Source of the DNA: Rubritalea marina DSM 17716
Lineage (GTDB): Bacteria; Verrucomicrobiota; Verrucomicrobiia; Verrucomicrobiales; Akkermansiaceae
NCBI RefSeq assembly: GCF_000378105.1
Contig: NZ_KB899248.1
Location: forward strand, 186,001 to 250,000
Reading direction: 5' to 3'
Length of the DNA stretch: 64,000 bases
How positions within the stretch are numbered: position 1 is the first letter of the stretch; each line of letters begins with the position of its first letter. The notes under the pieces were generated by a model. That model was not told the DNA's origin. It saw nothing but the letters and a program-made list of their open reading frames with translations, and ran no database searches. Of this stretch, positions 35,101 through 42,888 are shown piece after piece. A program made the position numbers and the translations under genes.

Positions 35101-37034
35101 CCTTGAATGTTTGTCAATGGGTCGCTGAGTACCACATGGTTGACCATGGTGTCATTTTGATCGATATCACCTGAAAGAATGGTGATGTTAGCCTCCCAGT
35201 CACGTTGGCTACGTTCGCTTTCGCTGCCATCAAAGCCGCCGTATACTGCAAGGTTATTGGGTAGCTCAAAGCGACTAGAGCTGGAGTTTGCGGTGACCGT
35301 AGCAATGCCAGCTTCTGCTTCATCTGGATAATAGACTCCCGCGGCGACCCAGACTTCGTCGGCTGAGGCGGCTGAGGCAAGCGCGTCGTTGAGGCTGGCA
35401 AAGGCGGTGCTCCAGGACTGTCCGTCTTGAGTGGCTTCACCACTGCGATCGGCGTCTACATATAGAACGCTGAGTGTCTTGCTGAAGGCGCTAGTATCGC
35501 TTTGGGATGAGGTCACTGTGGCCGCAATCGCTGGGTCATAGGTGGCGATGCCGCTGCGTGTGATTTGCACATAGCCACTGCCATCATCGTCCGTAAACAC
35601 TGCGTTCTCATCGGTTTGATTGGCAGTGAAGCTGGATTGTGTCGCCCAATTGCTATTGTCGCTGGAGGATTCCACGAGATAGGTACCTCCTTCGACAATA
35701 TTCCAGGTGATGGTGACTTCATTGCTCGAATCTGATTCGGCAGATTCGATATTCAGGCTAGCGTTTGGCCCCGCGACAAAGTGGGTGGTGACGGATTCAT
35801 TGACCGAGCTCACTGAGCCGTATTGGTTTGAGGTGTCGCCGTAATACTCAAAGCCGATGATGTATGGGAAACAGGGGGTGAGGGTGTCGTCTAGGGTGAT
35901 GAAGTAGGCGTAGGTACCGTCAGGGAATTCCGGGGTTTTACACCAACGCAGGTTTTGTTCGTTGAGGTCGAAGTCTTCTCCATAGACATAGCTTTGGCTG
36001 TCGGCTGGGTTGATGAGATCGCCAAGGTATTCAAAGTCCTGCGCGAAGCTGCCGAGGACAAGGGTGTCTACCGTGGGGCGCGCGCCATAGTCTGCAGCTG
36101 AGGCATCAGTGCTCTGGCTGACATCCAAGCCCTGATTGAAGCGAAAGCGCGCGTACCATGTGGGGAGCATGTCCCTGTTGTCGTTTACCACATCGGTGCC
36201 ATTGGCGCCGTCCCGGACGACGTAGCCCGATACCATGCGACGGATCGTGCTGTTGTTGTCATTGGGGTCGTCATAGCCGTACGGGCCGTAAATCGGGTAG
36301 CCATCTTTTGCCCAACCAACGATAGGAGAGTGGCTGGTCGGGGCGCTTGAGATTTCAGTGTAGCTGTTTGTGGCCGCGTCATAGCTGACGTGATCACCAA
36401 GTTGGTAGCGGAGTGCAATCGGGCTTTGGTGTGCGTGATAGACTCCGCTTGGTGGTTGGTGAGCATTTCCTGCGTCAAAGTTGAACGCCTCCTCAACTGG
36501 GGCGAGCTCAAACCAATAATATTCAGATTCGGTGGTGACGTGTTGTCCACTGGCTTCCTCAGTGTCAGCCCAGGCCTTGCCGTCGAGCGGGCCGTATGCA
36601 GCCATGCCATTGACGAAGATGCCAGCGTAGCCACCACCTAGGTTTTGGCGTGGGATACCAGAGACACTGGGTGAGCGCGGGATGCGGAAAATGGTTTGTT
36701 GATTGGTCGGGTAATTGATGTACTCGGTGCCATTCGGCTTGTACCAAGGCCCCATGGTGTAGCTGGCTAGACCACTCGAATAGACGTAGACGGAGTCGGT
36801 AGAATACTGCAGCATTTGGACGTCGGCGTAGACGGGGTCGGCTTGCTCGGTGCTGCTATCGGCTCCCCAGGTGGTGTTGCTGCTGCTGAGGTCTGGAGTG
36901 CTGTTGGAGAGGTAGGGGAAGACGCGGGCATAGCTTCCTGAACGGTCATCCATCCATGTATCTAGTTGGGGATCAGCAGTGAGTGACTGGAGGGTGAGGG
37001 CGGCGGTGTGTAGGTATAGGAGGCTGTGCTTCAT
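32139..37034 (-). CDS. giant secreted protein with two YHYH domains flanking a beta-helix region
   Basis: 1631 residues with an N-terminal signal peptide (ending near LTA). The order is: YHYH domain 1 (about 65-400: YHAHQSPIALRYQLGDH, GWAKDGYPIYGPYGYDDP), and a short beta-sandwich-like module with VEGGTYLVESSSD (about 425-500). A right-handed beta-helix follows (about 525-930: LYVDADRSG, LNDALASAASADEVWVAAG, then NCVITGNSALYYGG-type coils) and ends in LMDLGAYEYSGP. A cadherin-like segment (about 935-1035) leads to YHYH domain 2 (about 1050-1435: FHYHASPSGIRHLLGDN, GWLRDGIPLYGPYGYSDP). A second GGTYTIEESND module and a C-terminal beta domain end the chain. The two YHYH domains are clear internal duplicates. 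It is upstream of the MbnP-MbnH fusion in the same unit. The role is unknown; histidine-rich YHYH sites suggest metal binding at the cell surface. Confidence 0.82.
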   Translation of the reverse strand: MKHSLLYLHTAALTLQSLTADPQLDTWMDDRSGSYARVFPYLSNSTPDLSSSNTTWGADSSTEQADPVYADVQMLQYSTDSVYVYSSGLASYTMGPWYKPNGTEYINYPTNQQTIFRIPRSPSVSGIPRQNLGGGYAGIFVNGMAAYGPLDGKAWADTEEASGQHVTTESEYYWFELAPVEEAFNFDAGNAHQPPSGVYHAHQSPIALRYQLGDHVSYDAATNSYTEISSAPTSHSPIVGWAKDGYPIYGPYGYDDPNDNNSTIRRMVSGYVVRDGANGTDVVNDNRDMLPTWYARFRFNQGLDVSQSTDASAADYGARPTVDTLVLGSFAQDFEYLGDLINPADSQSYVYGEDFDLNEQNLRWCKTPEFPDGTYAYFITLDDTLTPCFPYIIGFEYYGDTSNQYGSVSSVNESVTTHFVAGPNASLNIESAESDSSNEVTITWNIVEGGTYLVESSSDNSNWATQSSFTANQTDENAVFTDDDGSGYVQITRSGIATYDPAIAATVTSSQSDTSAFSKTLSVLYVDADRSGEATQDGQSWSTAFASLNDALASAASADEVWVAAGVYYPDEAEAGIATVTANSSSSRFELPNNLAVYGGFDGSESERSQRDWEANITILSGDIDQNDTMVNHVVLSDPLTNIQGTNAETVVSITSAPNSSLDGFTITAGNGGDAGAMTGGGHLRRCIFQGNFGTTGAISLTEGGQGLLITECQIINNVGKQVGGVSANYAEGFRITSSFIQGNSATDSTLRSIGGLYLGYEDATVDNCVITGNSALYYGGIYIANSGHLTLLNSTIASNYASSSSITSYAGGLGADGSATASTYNSIIWGNSSPSNANVYGITTQGNMLIEGQVATGSGSLDGTNSANDPQFLTTITASASASSAGDFRLTGDSMAVDAGDALSLGTDLADLDQDGDSAEVLPYDIRGHTRVINALMDLGAYEYSGPIVTTPISNNIEVDANSNEDVIAVDLDALFGGDYSYVADVETAGVFASYNIDEEAGTLTLEPPFSSVGSRTVITVTASDTDGYQISTSFTVELIDTYAPADSLKQVLASWITDYSSKFARIYRENSDVTAGTSMTTWDGVSTPVFAGPQHISYTDNSVFIKGSTLSTHIMGPWYGNGGELFNNLPGNQSSIYKFPRVPTLTTSKTDFSGGMIGLMVDGAVFFSSSDTYSWDNDEDGSGNGIPTGPTENAGNGDGVWNHDAKVTEGFTFDPSNSHSAGDQFHYHASPSGIRHLLGDNVDYDAATNTYSEVLDTDPSFNGAHSPIIGWLRDGIPLYGPYGYSDPNDPESGVRRMRSGFILRDGNHGTYDVNSNGRDRLPDWAAEVQGINAALDINQYGPATDGDYFLGYFMEDYAFKGDIGYTLYQGVGNFDDDQHYDLNQWNVRFCVTPEFPEGTWAYFTNIDESGELYFPYNVAQQYFADPDNSDNVDFVPTDDGTIEVFYDQGGVELQEEPASIELSDSITITWTAVEGGTYTIEESNDLDSWSDYELNRVADSNSLTINTSLTTSNTFYRIERTDNPTYDDTGFGIEDQLEGQLSYTFTFSTTPALPPEDVYSSVTVVSATGVSADTAEALIMGYDESTGEVNVSFDPDALSIDSYRLELRFTPQGQSERVLQSQNTYNSGT

Positions 37035-37068
37035 GCTATGGTAGGATCGTATAATGTGGTTGTAGCAG

Positions 37069-37080
37069 ATTAAAGATTAA
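37069..37080 (-). promoter_or_regulatory. shared ATTAAAGATTAA motif upstream of the YHYH gene
   Basis: This 12-base motif lies 34 bases before the YHYH start codon and recurs exactly at 38709-38720 upstream of the toroid gene. It is a near-palindrome (ATTAA-AGA-TTAA). It may be a regulator site or an AT-rich promoter element. Confidence 0.3.
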
Positions 37081-37096
37081 CACTGCATGAGTCGTG

Positions 37097-37127
37097 ACAA
37101 AAAAAAGCGCACCATGCAGTGGTGCGC
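37097..37127 (-). terminator. intrinsic terminator of the toroid gene at 37162
   Basis: On the minus strand GCGCACCA (37127-37120), loop CTGCA, TGGTGCGC (37114-37107), followed by eight T (37106-37099). It separates this gene from the YHYH operon. Confidence 0.88.
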
Positions 37128-37161
37128 CTCTTGTTAAAATGGATTAGGAATCTAGCTGTGT

Positions 37162-38661
37162 TTAGTTCGTAGCAGATCCTGGGAGGAAGCGGTAGTACAC
37201 CTCGAGCATCAATGTCGCAAGCGCAGTACGGTAGTGGATCGATTGCGGATTGTTGGCTGCGAATGTGGTAGCCACACCATTGATTGGGCCGCCATCAGCG
37301 GGTTGCTTGTAGGTGCCATCGTCAAGCTGGGCATTGATCAAGCTGTCGCGGAAAAGTTCGTTGTAGCGTGACCAGTACTTACCACCGACATTGATGAGTG
37401 CCTGACCGTAGTAGTAATGAGCGTAGAGGTCAGAGTCTGCGGTGTTGTAGTCAAAGGTGATGTTGTCGTGGATCCAACGGATACCTTTCTTCGCTGGGCC
37501 GCGTGTGCCTTTGCCCCATTGCTGCCAGCAAAGAACAGCACCGCCGGTCATGGTTGGTGAACCGATCACTGGAGTGTAGTGCACTGCGCCAGAATCACGC
37601 TGGGAAGCTTCGAGGTACTTGAGCCCCTTGGCTGCTGAAGAATCGATTTTCTTGATGCCCTCGATGCCTGTGTACTTTGCGGCTTTGATTGCCTGAAGCT
37701 GCCAGCAGGATACGGAGGTATCGACGTGGTAGCCTTCGGCGCCTTTCTTGATGTATCCATAACCCCAGCCACCTGATGCATCGTCTTGGCCGTCGATGAG
37801 GTAGTTCGCTGAGCGGCGCACGGCTTCTTCAAGGTTAGGGATTTCGAGGTTTTGTTTGCTACAGAGTGTGTATGCTTCAGCAATTGCGTAGGTGCAAATG
37901 GCGTGCTCGTAGGTCCAGTGCTTGTTCTTAAAGTCAGAGCCAAGGCGGCCTTCGTTCTTCATTGAAACATTGACGAGGTAGGAAATCGCTTTTTCAACGG
38001 TGATGCCGTACTCAGGTGAGGTGGGCGTCTCACAGTGGCCAAGGTAGCAAAGGAGTGCCATGCCAGTGTAGGCTACTGGGTAGGGGCTTTGGTCGTACCA
38101 GCCACCGTTGTCTTCTTGAGTGCGCTTGAAGTGGTCGAGTGAACGCAGCACCGCATCTTCAGACTTTTCTACACCGCCAGCTTTGAGGAGGCGTTCGATG
38201 CGGTCTTCTTTGGAGCAGCGCTTCTTCATGCTTTTTGGAAGGTCGCCCCATGAACCTGCATCTTCCTCAGCAAGGTCGGACCAATCTTCTTCAAATTCTT
38301 CGTCCGCACCGAAGTCCATGGCAAAGTCAGTGACTGCAAGATCTGGCTCTGGGATCGCGGTGTTGTCAAATGCGTTGGCTGAGATCACCTGAGCGATGTT
38401 TGGGGTAGGAGCCGTCGGCTTGCGCTGCACATTATTCTGTGTCTTAGGCTTCTTGGTTTGCTCTTCAGCAATGCTTGGCGGGTTGTAGGAAATCAATTCG
38501 GGTGGATTCTTGACGACCACCGCGAGGGAAATGATGTATAGGAGGAGGCCAATCAATAGGACGGCGAGGATCGAAATGATGATCGAGGAAATGGTAGATA
38601 CCCTCTGCTGCGCCGCTAGGGCAGCCTTGGCTTCTTGACTGATTTCTGCGTGTAAACTCAT
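37162..38661 (-). CDS. membrane-anchored prenyltransferase/squalene-cyclase-like alpha/alpha-toroid protein
   Basis: 499 residues: a short cytosolic N-terminus rich in Ala/Gln (AKAALAAQQRVSTISS), one membrane helix (about 26-49), and a Pro/Asp/Glu-rich linker (about 50-150). A repeat domain (about 160-495) is built from QxxxGxW-type units such as RTQEDNGGWYDQS, ASGGWGYGYI, LNAQLDDGTYKQP and the AVLCWQQWGKGTRGPAKKG segment. The fold is that of squalene cyclases and protein prenyltransferases, but the catalytic DxDD motif of squalene-hopene cyclase is not present. Polysaccharide or protein binding is as likely as enzymology. A close paralog lies directly upstream. Confidence 0.75.
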   Translation of the reverse strand: MSLHAEISQEAKAALAAQQRVSTISSIIISILAVLLIGLLLYIISLAVVVKNPPELISYNPPSIAEEQTKKPKTQNNVQRKPTAPTPNIAQVISANAFDNTAIPEPDLAVTDFAMDFGADEEFEEDWSDLAEEDAGSWGDLPKSMKKRCSKEDRIERLLKAGGVEKSEDAVLRSLDHFKRTQEDNGGWYDQSPYPVAYTGMALLCYLGHCETPTSPEYGITVEKAISYLVNVSMKNEGRLGSDFKNKHWTYEHAICTYAIAEAYTLCSKQNLEIPNLEEAVRRSANYLIDGQDDASGGWGYGYIKKGAEGYHVDTSVSCWQLQAIKAAKYTGIEGIKKIDSSAAKGLKYLEASQRDSGAVHYTPVIGSPTMTGGAVLCWQQWGKGTRGPAKKGIRWIHDNITFDYNTADSDLYAHYYYGQALINVGGKYWSRYNELFRDSLINAQLDDGTYKQPADGGPINGVATTFAANNPQSIHYRTALATLMLEVYYRFLPGSATN

Positions 38662-38708
38662 GGCTTTATTGGGGTGGGACGTTAAAGTCTTTTGAATTGG
38701 CTGTCACT

Positions 38709-38720
38709 ATTAAAGATTAA
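38709..38720 (-). promoter_or_regulatory. shared ATTAAAGATTAA motif upstream of the toroid gene
   Basis: An exact copy of the motif at 37069-37080, 47 bases before the start at 38661. Here it extends to a perfect palindrome ATTAA-AGA-TTAAT. The paralog starting at 40410 lacks it. Confidence 0.3.
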
Positions 38721-38846
38721 TTAAGCAGTTCAGCCACGTCAGCTGGAACTCGGGGAATCTCATGAATGACAGTCTCATGGGGTGGGTTGTTTTAGACGCT
38801 CATTGGGGGCGTGACGATGATTATCAGTAGATTATGCAGAATTGGA

Positions 38847-38876
38847 AACAAAAAAGCGCACCTGTTAGGATGCGCT
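38847..38876 (-). terminator. intrinsic terminator of the toroid gene at 38905
   Basis: On the minus strand AGCGCATCCT, loop AAC, AGGTGCGCT (between 38876 and 38855), then a T run interrupted by G. The rest of the 243-base gap to the downstream gene holds only its presumed promoter. Confidence 0.7.
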
Positions 38877-38904
38877 GGGTGAATTCCTTAATAAAATGAA
38901 AGGA

Positions 38905-40410
38905 TTATTGTGAGAAGGAAGTGGGGAGAAAGCGGTAATAGACTTCGAGCATGAGGGTGGCGAGAGCCGTTCTGTAGTGGATTGCGGCTGGTGATTGGGC
39001 GCTGTATGATTCTGTTGCTACGCCATTGATTGGGCCGCCATCACCTGGTTGTTGGTAGGTGCCATCGGCGAGCTGTGCACCGAGCAAGCTATCGCGAAAT
39101 AGCGCATTGTACTTGGTCCAGTAGGAACCGCCTACGTTCATGAGGGCCTGGCCGTAGTAGTAGTGGGCGTAGAGGTCAGATTCGGTGCCATGGAAGTCGA
39201 AGCCAATGCTTTGATCGATGTAAGCGATGCCTTTTTTGGCTTGGCTGCGGCTGCCTTTGCCCCATTGCTGGAAACAGAGAACAGCACCACCGGTCATGGT
39301 GGGGCTGCCGCCATGCGACGTGTATTGGAAGGCGCCATTTCGGAGTTGGGCGCTGGCAAGGTATTCGAGTCCTTTCATGGCAGCGGTATCTGGGCGTTTG
39401 ATTCCCTCGATGTTGGTGAATGCAGCGGCTTTGATCGCTTGTAGTTGCCAACAGGATACCGAGGTGTCGACGTGGGCGCCGGCTTTCCCCGTTTGGGTGT
39501 ATCCGTAGCCCCAGCCACCTAGTTGTTTGTCTTGGTTTTGAATGATAAAGTTGGCGCTGCGTCGCACGGCTTCCTCTAGGTTTTGGCTGAGGTTGACTCC
39601 GTCGTTTTTGCAGAGGGTGTAGGCTTCAGCGAGTGCGTAGGTGCAGATGGCATGTTCGTAGGGCCAATGATTGTTGTTGAAGTCTGAGCCCAGTCGTCCT
39701 TCATTTTTCATGGAGACATTGACGAGGAAGGCGATGGCTTTTTCCACTTCATGACCAAAGTTTGGTGAGGTGGTGGTTTCACAATGGCCGAGAAAGCTGA
39801 GGAGTGCGAGTCCGGTGTAGCCCACGGGATAATTGCTCTCGTTGTGCCAGGCGCCATTCTCTGCTTGGGTGCGGGCAAAGTGCTGGAGTGAGCGAACGAC
39901 TGCGTCTTCACACGCTTCATTGCCACCACTTTCATTGAGTCTTGCAAGGCGCTCTTCCTTGGAGCAGCGCTTCTTCATGCTGGTGGGCAGGTTTTGGTAC
40001 GGCTCGAGTGTGTCCTCGAGGATGTCTTGGAATTCTGATTCGGGCTCGTCGAATTCGATGAAGGTGACGAGTGGTGCATCTGCTGGGGGAGTCGGCACGA
40101 CCATGTCAGGCGTGCTGAGTTCCGGAGTGAAGTCGGGTGTGAGCGCCGGCGTGGGCAGGCTTGGGCGCTTGGGGACTTGGTTGGCAATCTTTGGCTTTGA
40201 TGGTTTGTCCGGTTCTTGGACGGCTTGAGGAAGGGAGGTGAGGAATGTTGGTTCCTTTTTTACCGTGACTACGAGGTTCACCAGATAAAGCAACAATCCC
40301 AGCAACAAGGTGGCTAGGATTGAGATCGTGATTGAGGAAATGGTGCTGATGCGCTGCTGTGCGGCCAAGGCTGCTTTGGCTTCATTGCTTGGTGGGGTGT
40401 GTAAACTCAT
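38905..40410 (-). CDS. membrane-anchored alpha/alpha-toroid protein, paralog of the 37162 gene
   Basis: 501 residues, colinear with the downstream paralog over nearly the whole length. It shares MSLH at the start, EAKAALAAQQRISTISS, one membrane helix, a Pro-rich linker, LPTSMKKRCSKEERLARL and the full toroid. Highly conserved blocks include KNEGRLGSDFNNNHW, HVDTSVSCWQLQAIKAA, SPTMTGGAVLCFQQWGKG and ESDLYAHYYYGQAL. The linkers between helix and toroid differ most. The frame is open to 40473, but the ATG at 40410 matches the paralog's start. It has its own terminator, so the two copies are separately transcribed. No catalytic motif of triterpene cyclases is seen. Confidence 0.75.
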   Translation of the reverse strand: MSLHTPPSNEAKAALAAQQRISTISSITISILATLLLGLLLYLVNLVVTVKKEPTFLTSLPQAVQEPDKPSKPKIANQVPKRPSLPTPALTPDFTPELSTPDMVVPTPPADAPLVTFIEFDEPESEFQDILEDTLEPYQNLPTSMKKRCSKEERLARLNESGGNEACEDAVVRSLQHFARTQAENGAWHNESNYPVGYTGLALLSFLGHCETTTSPNFGHEVEKAIAFLVNVSMKNEGRLGSDFNNNHWPYEHAICTYALAEAYTLCKNDGVNLSQNLEEAVRRSANFIIQNQDKQLGGWGYGYTQTGKAGAHVDTSVSCWQLQAIKAAAFTNIEGIKRPDTAAMKGLEYLASAQLRNGAFQYTSHGGSPTMTGGAVLCFQQWGKGSRSQAKKGIAYIDQSIGFDFHGTESDLYAHYYYGQALMNVGGSYWTKYNALFRDSLLGAQLADGTYQQPGDGGPINGVATESYSAQSPAAIHYRTALATLMLEVYYRFLPTSFSQ

Positions 40411-40489
40411 AGATTGGGGTGTTTTGTTTCCTTGATCCATCAGGGGATGAGACAAGATCGAACACCTTACCAATCAATTGCTTACGTAA

Positions 40490-41464
40490 TCAAGAACCAA
40501 AGTGGTTCTGTGATTTGGATTCGAGGATCGACTGGATGTCTTGGAACAAGGTGTCGATCTCTGGGGAGTCGCTGCGAATGGATTCGAGCGCACTCCAATC
40601 AATGTGCGGGCTGAGCTTGGGGGCTGCGATGCGCTGGACGTCGAGTCGCTCCATCAGCGCTTCTGTCTCGCGTGGATGAGCGTTGAGAATGTGTTCAGCG
40701 CGGGGTAGGTCATCGAGTTGTTCTTGGCCTAATCCAAAGCAAGTGATGCCGATCCCAAAGTGGGCACTGAGTTTGCGCAGAGCGTCGCTGAGTGCTTCGT
40801 CATCGATCGCGCAGGCGTAGAAGAGCTCGCCACCATTGGCCCATGCCGAAGCACTGAGTGCCTGGAAAAAGTCTTCGCGGATGCTGTCCACTTGCGCCTG
40901 AATCCGTAGGCGGGATGCGGTCAAGATGAAGGGGGGGAGTTGCAGGTGTTGTTTGATCTTGAGGATTGGGTCGAGCTGGCCATCGAGGCCGAGGCCTTGC
41001 CAATCGATCATCACCATTTCAGGAAATTTCCAAAGGTTCCCCATCGGTGAGTTCGCCTGAAATGGTTCGCTGAACAAGAAGGTGTCGCGGCCATTATTTT
41101 CGCTCCAGCGCTGGACGATCGCGCGGAACTTTAGCATGCGTAGGAGGGCGAGGTCGGCTTGGCTTTGATTGCCAGAAATATCCTCGAGGCGGCCTTGAGT
41201 CATCGAGAGTAGCTCTTGTGCTCCAGCCAGCGCGGGGAGCCCAGCGCTGCGGCGGTAGTAGCCTTGTCCGTGCTCTACCTTAGCAATGGTAGAGCTTGGA
41301 TCACAGGACATGATCGAAAAATGGTAGCGCAGTGAGGCGTCGGAGTAGTTCCCATCAATGCGCAAGCGGATTAAACGGATCAGCTCGGTGCCTTTCATTG
41401 CGTCTTTCGGGGACGCTGGTAGGATTTCAGGTAGGATGGTGTTGAGTTGATCGCGCAGGCTCAT
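40490..41464 (-). CDS. unknown protein, possible winged-helix plus nuclease-like domain
   Basis: A 324-residue soluble protein with no signal peptide. The N-terminal about 75 residues (KGTELIRLIRLRIDGNYSD, SLRYHFSIMSCDPSSTIA, GQGYYRR) look like a winged-helix DNA-binding domain. A central stretch (about 110-160) with LRMLKFRAIVQRW, DTFLFSEPF and LWKFPEMVMIDWQG resembles, from memory, the core of restriction-endonuclease-like proteins linked to HARE-HTH domains (wKFPDxV pattern). The C-terminal part is helical. The start at 41464 (MSLRDQLN) gives a compact protein. I cannot name a family, and a nuclease activity is only an inference. Confidence 0.55.
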   Translation of the reverse strand: MSLRDQLNTILPEILPASPKDAMKGTELIRLIRLRIDGNYSDASLRYHFSIMSCDPSSTIAKVEHGQGYYRRSAGLPALAGAQELLSMTQGRLEDISGNQSQADLALLRMLKFRAIVQRWSENNGRDTFLFSEPFQANSPMGNLWKFPEMVMIDWQGLGLDGQLDPILKIKQHLQLPPFILTASRLRIQAQVDSIREDFFQALSASAWANGGELFYACAIDDEALSDALRKLSAHFGIGITCFGLGQEQLDDLPRAEHILNAHPRETEALMERLDVQRIAAPKLSPHIDWSALESIRSDSPEIDTLFQDIQSILESKSQNHFGS

Positions 41465-41682
41465 ATGCTTGCTAGTTATAAGTGCTTGAATGATTCAGCC
41501 TTTCAAGCACAGAGTGTGGGAATCACGGAGAAATCGAACAAGCTCGTCAATCTGCCTGAGTCGCTCAATCATCGGGTGTCTAGATTTGGCAAATTTCGGC
41601 GTCCTTCAAATTGATTTCGAATTTGTTGAAGGAAACACTAGCTGGTTTGCGTTATTTGTAATAGCGAACTATATTCACACCC

Positions 41683-42870
41683 ATGGAAGAGCGTAACTTT
41701 AAGATCACCCTCGAGTACGAGCACCGCATTCGATTCACCCGCGACGTTTTTGCGGAAGGCAACCGTATGCTGGCGCGTCTACTTCAGACCAATGGACATG
41801 CCAAGGTCTTGGTGTTCTTGGAGCAAGCAGTAGCGGCTGAATTTCCTCAACTGGAATCTCAAATCCATGAATACTTTGAGAGCACGCCTGGGCTGCAGCT
41901 AAAGCGAGTAGTGGTCGCTCCTGGAGCTGAGGAGTGCAAGCGTGATGAAGCAGTGCTGCACAGCGTTTGGGATGCGGTGAATGAAGAAAAAATCGACCGC
42001 CATTCTTACGTGTTCGCGATTGGCGGCGGGGCCTTCCTCGATGTGATTGGCTTTGGTGCGGCGACCGCACACCGCGGGATTCGCCTGGTGCGCTTCCCGA
42101 CCACCACACTCTCTCAAGACGACTCGGGCGTGGGCGTGAAGAATGGAATCAATGCCTTTGGTAAAAAGAACTGGCTGGGTTCCTTCACGGTGCCCTACGC
42201 CGTGGTCAACGACTTTGCCTTCTTGCATTCCCAGCCAGCAGGAATCCGCCGCGACGGACTGGTGGAGGCTGTGAAAGTTGCCCTAGTACGTGATGGAGCA
42301 TTCTTTGAGTGGCTCGAGGACAATGCGGGGCTCTTGAAGAAGCTCAAACCACACGCCCTCGAAGAGGCTGTGGAACGCTCTGCAATCCTGCACGCCGAGC
42401 ATATTGCCTTCGGCGGTGATCCCTATGAACTTGGATCGAGTCGCCCGCTTGACTTTGGCCATTGGGCTGCCCACAAGCTGGAGCAATTGACTGGTTTCGC
42501 GCTTTCCCACGCACAAGCGGTGAGCGTCGGGATTGCTCTAGATTCTATTTATTCATGGAAGACTGGGCGTCTGCAGCGCGAAGATGCTCAGCGGATTCTC
42601 AAAATCTTATCTGAGCTCGATTTGCCCTTGTACCACGAGGGACTGGAGATCGAGAAAGAGGATGGCAATCTTGCGGTTTTTGATGGGCTGGAAGAATTCC
42701 GTGAGCATCTTGGTGGCGAACTCACGGTGCTCTTACTCAAGGGTGTTGGCGAGGGGGAGGATGTGCACTTCATGGATACTTGTCTGCTCAAGCATTGCAT
42801 TGGGCTGATGAAGGCTTATGCAAATGAGAAGAGTGAAAGCTTGCGTGCCCAGCTCTTTCTTACAGACTAA
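41683..42870 (+). CDS. eboD: EboD-type 3-dehydroquinate synthase homolog
   Basis: A 395-residue protein of the dehydroquinate synthase/sugar-phosphate cyclase superfamily. NAD-binding GGGAFLDVIGFGAATAHRGI, RFPTTTLSQDDSGVGVKNGIN and GKKNWLGSF follow the AroB pattern. The metal ligands are Glu in DGLVEAVK and His in FGHWAAHKL and LSHAQAVSVGI. It departs from true AroB at several positions, is about 35 residues longer, and is followed after 18 bases by an EboF-type gene. That combination matches the EboD subunit of the ebo cluster, which is linked to membrane passage of secondary-metabolite precursors. It is not expected to be the shikimate enzyme. Confidence 0.78.
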   Translation: MEERNFKITLEYEHRIRFTRDVFAEGNRMLARLLQTNGHAKVLVFLEQAVAAEFPQLESQIHEYFESTPGLQLKRVVVAPGAEECKRDEAVLHSVWDAVNEEKIDRHSYVFAIGGGAFLDVIGFGAATAHRGIRLVRFPTTTLSQDDSGVGVKNGINAFGKKNWLGSFTVPYAVVNDFAFLHSQPAGIRRDGLVEAVKVALVRDGAFFEWLEDNAGLLKKLKPHALEEAVERSAILHAEHIAFGGDPYELGSSRPLDFGHWAAHKLEQLTGFALSHAQAVSVGIALDSIYSWKTGRLQREDAQRILKILSELDLPLYHEGLEIEKEDGNLAVFDGLEEFREHLGGELTVLLLKGVGEGEDVHFMDTCLLKHCIGLMKAYANEKSESLRAQLFLTD

Positions 42871-42888
42871 TAGCATAACAACACTATC

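Noticed and set aside
37162..40410. Calling the toroid genes squalene-hopene cyclases
   Set aside because: They carry an N-terminal membrane anchor and a long linker, and they lack the DxDD catalytic motif. Only the fold repeats match.
41683..42870. Calling this gene the shikimate-pathway aroB
   Set aside because: It is longer, differs at conserved AroB positions, and is paired with an EboF-type gene, which fits EboD better.
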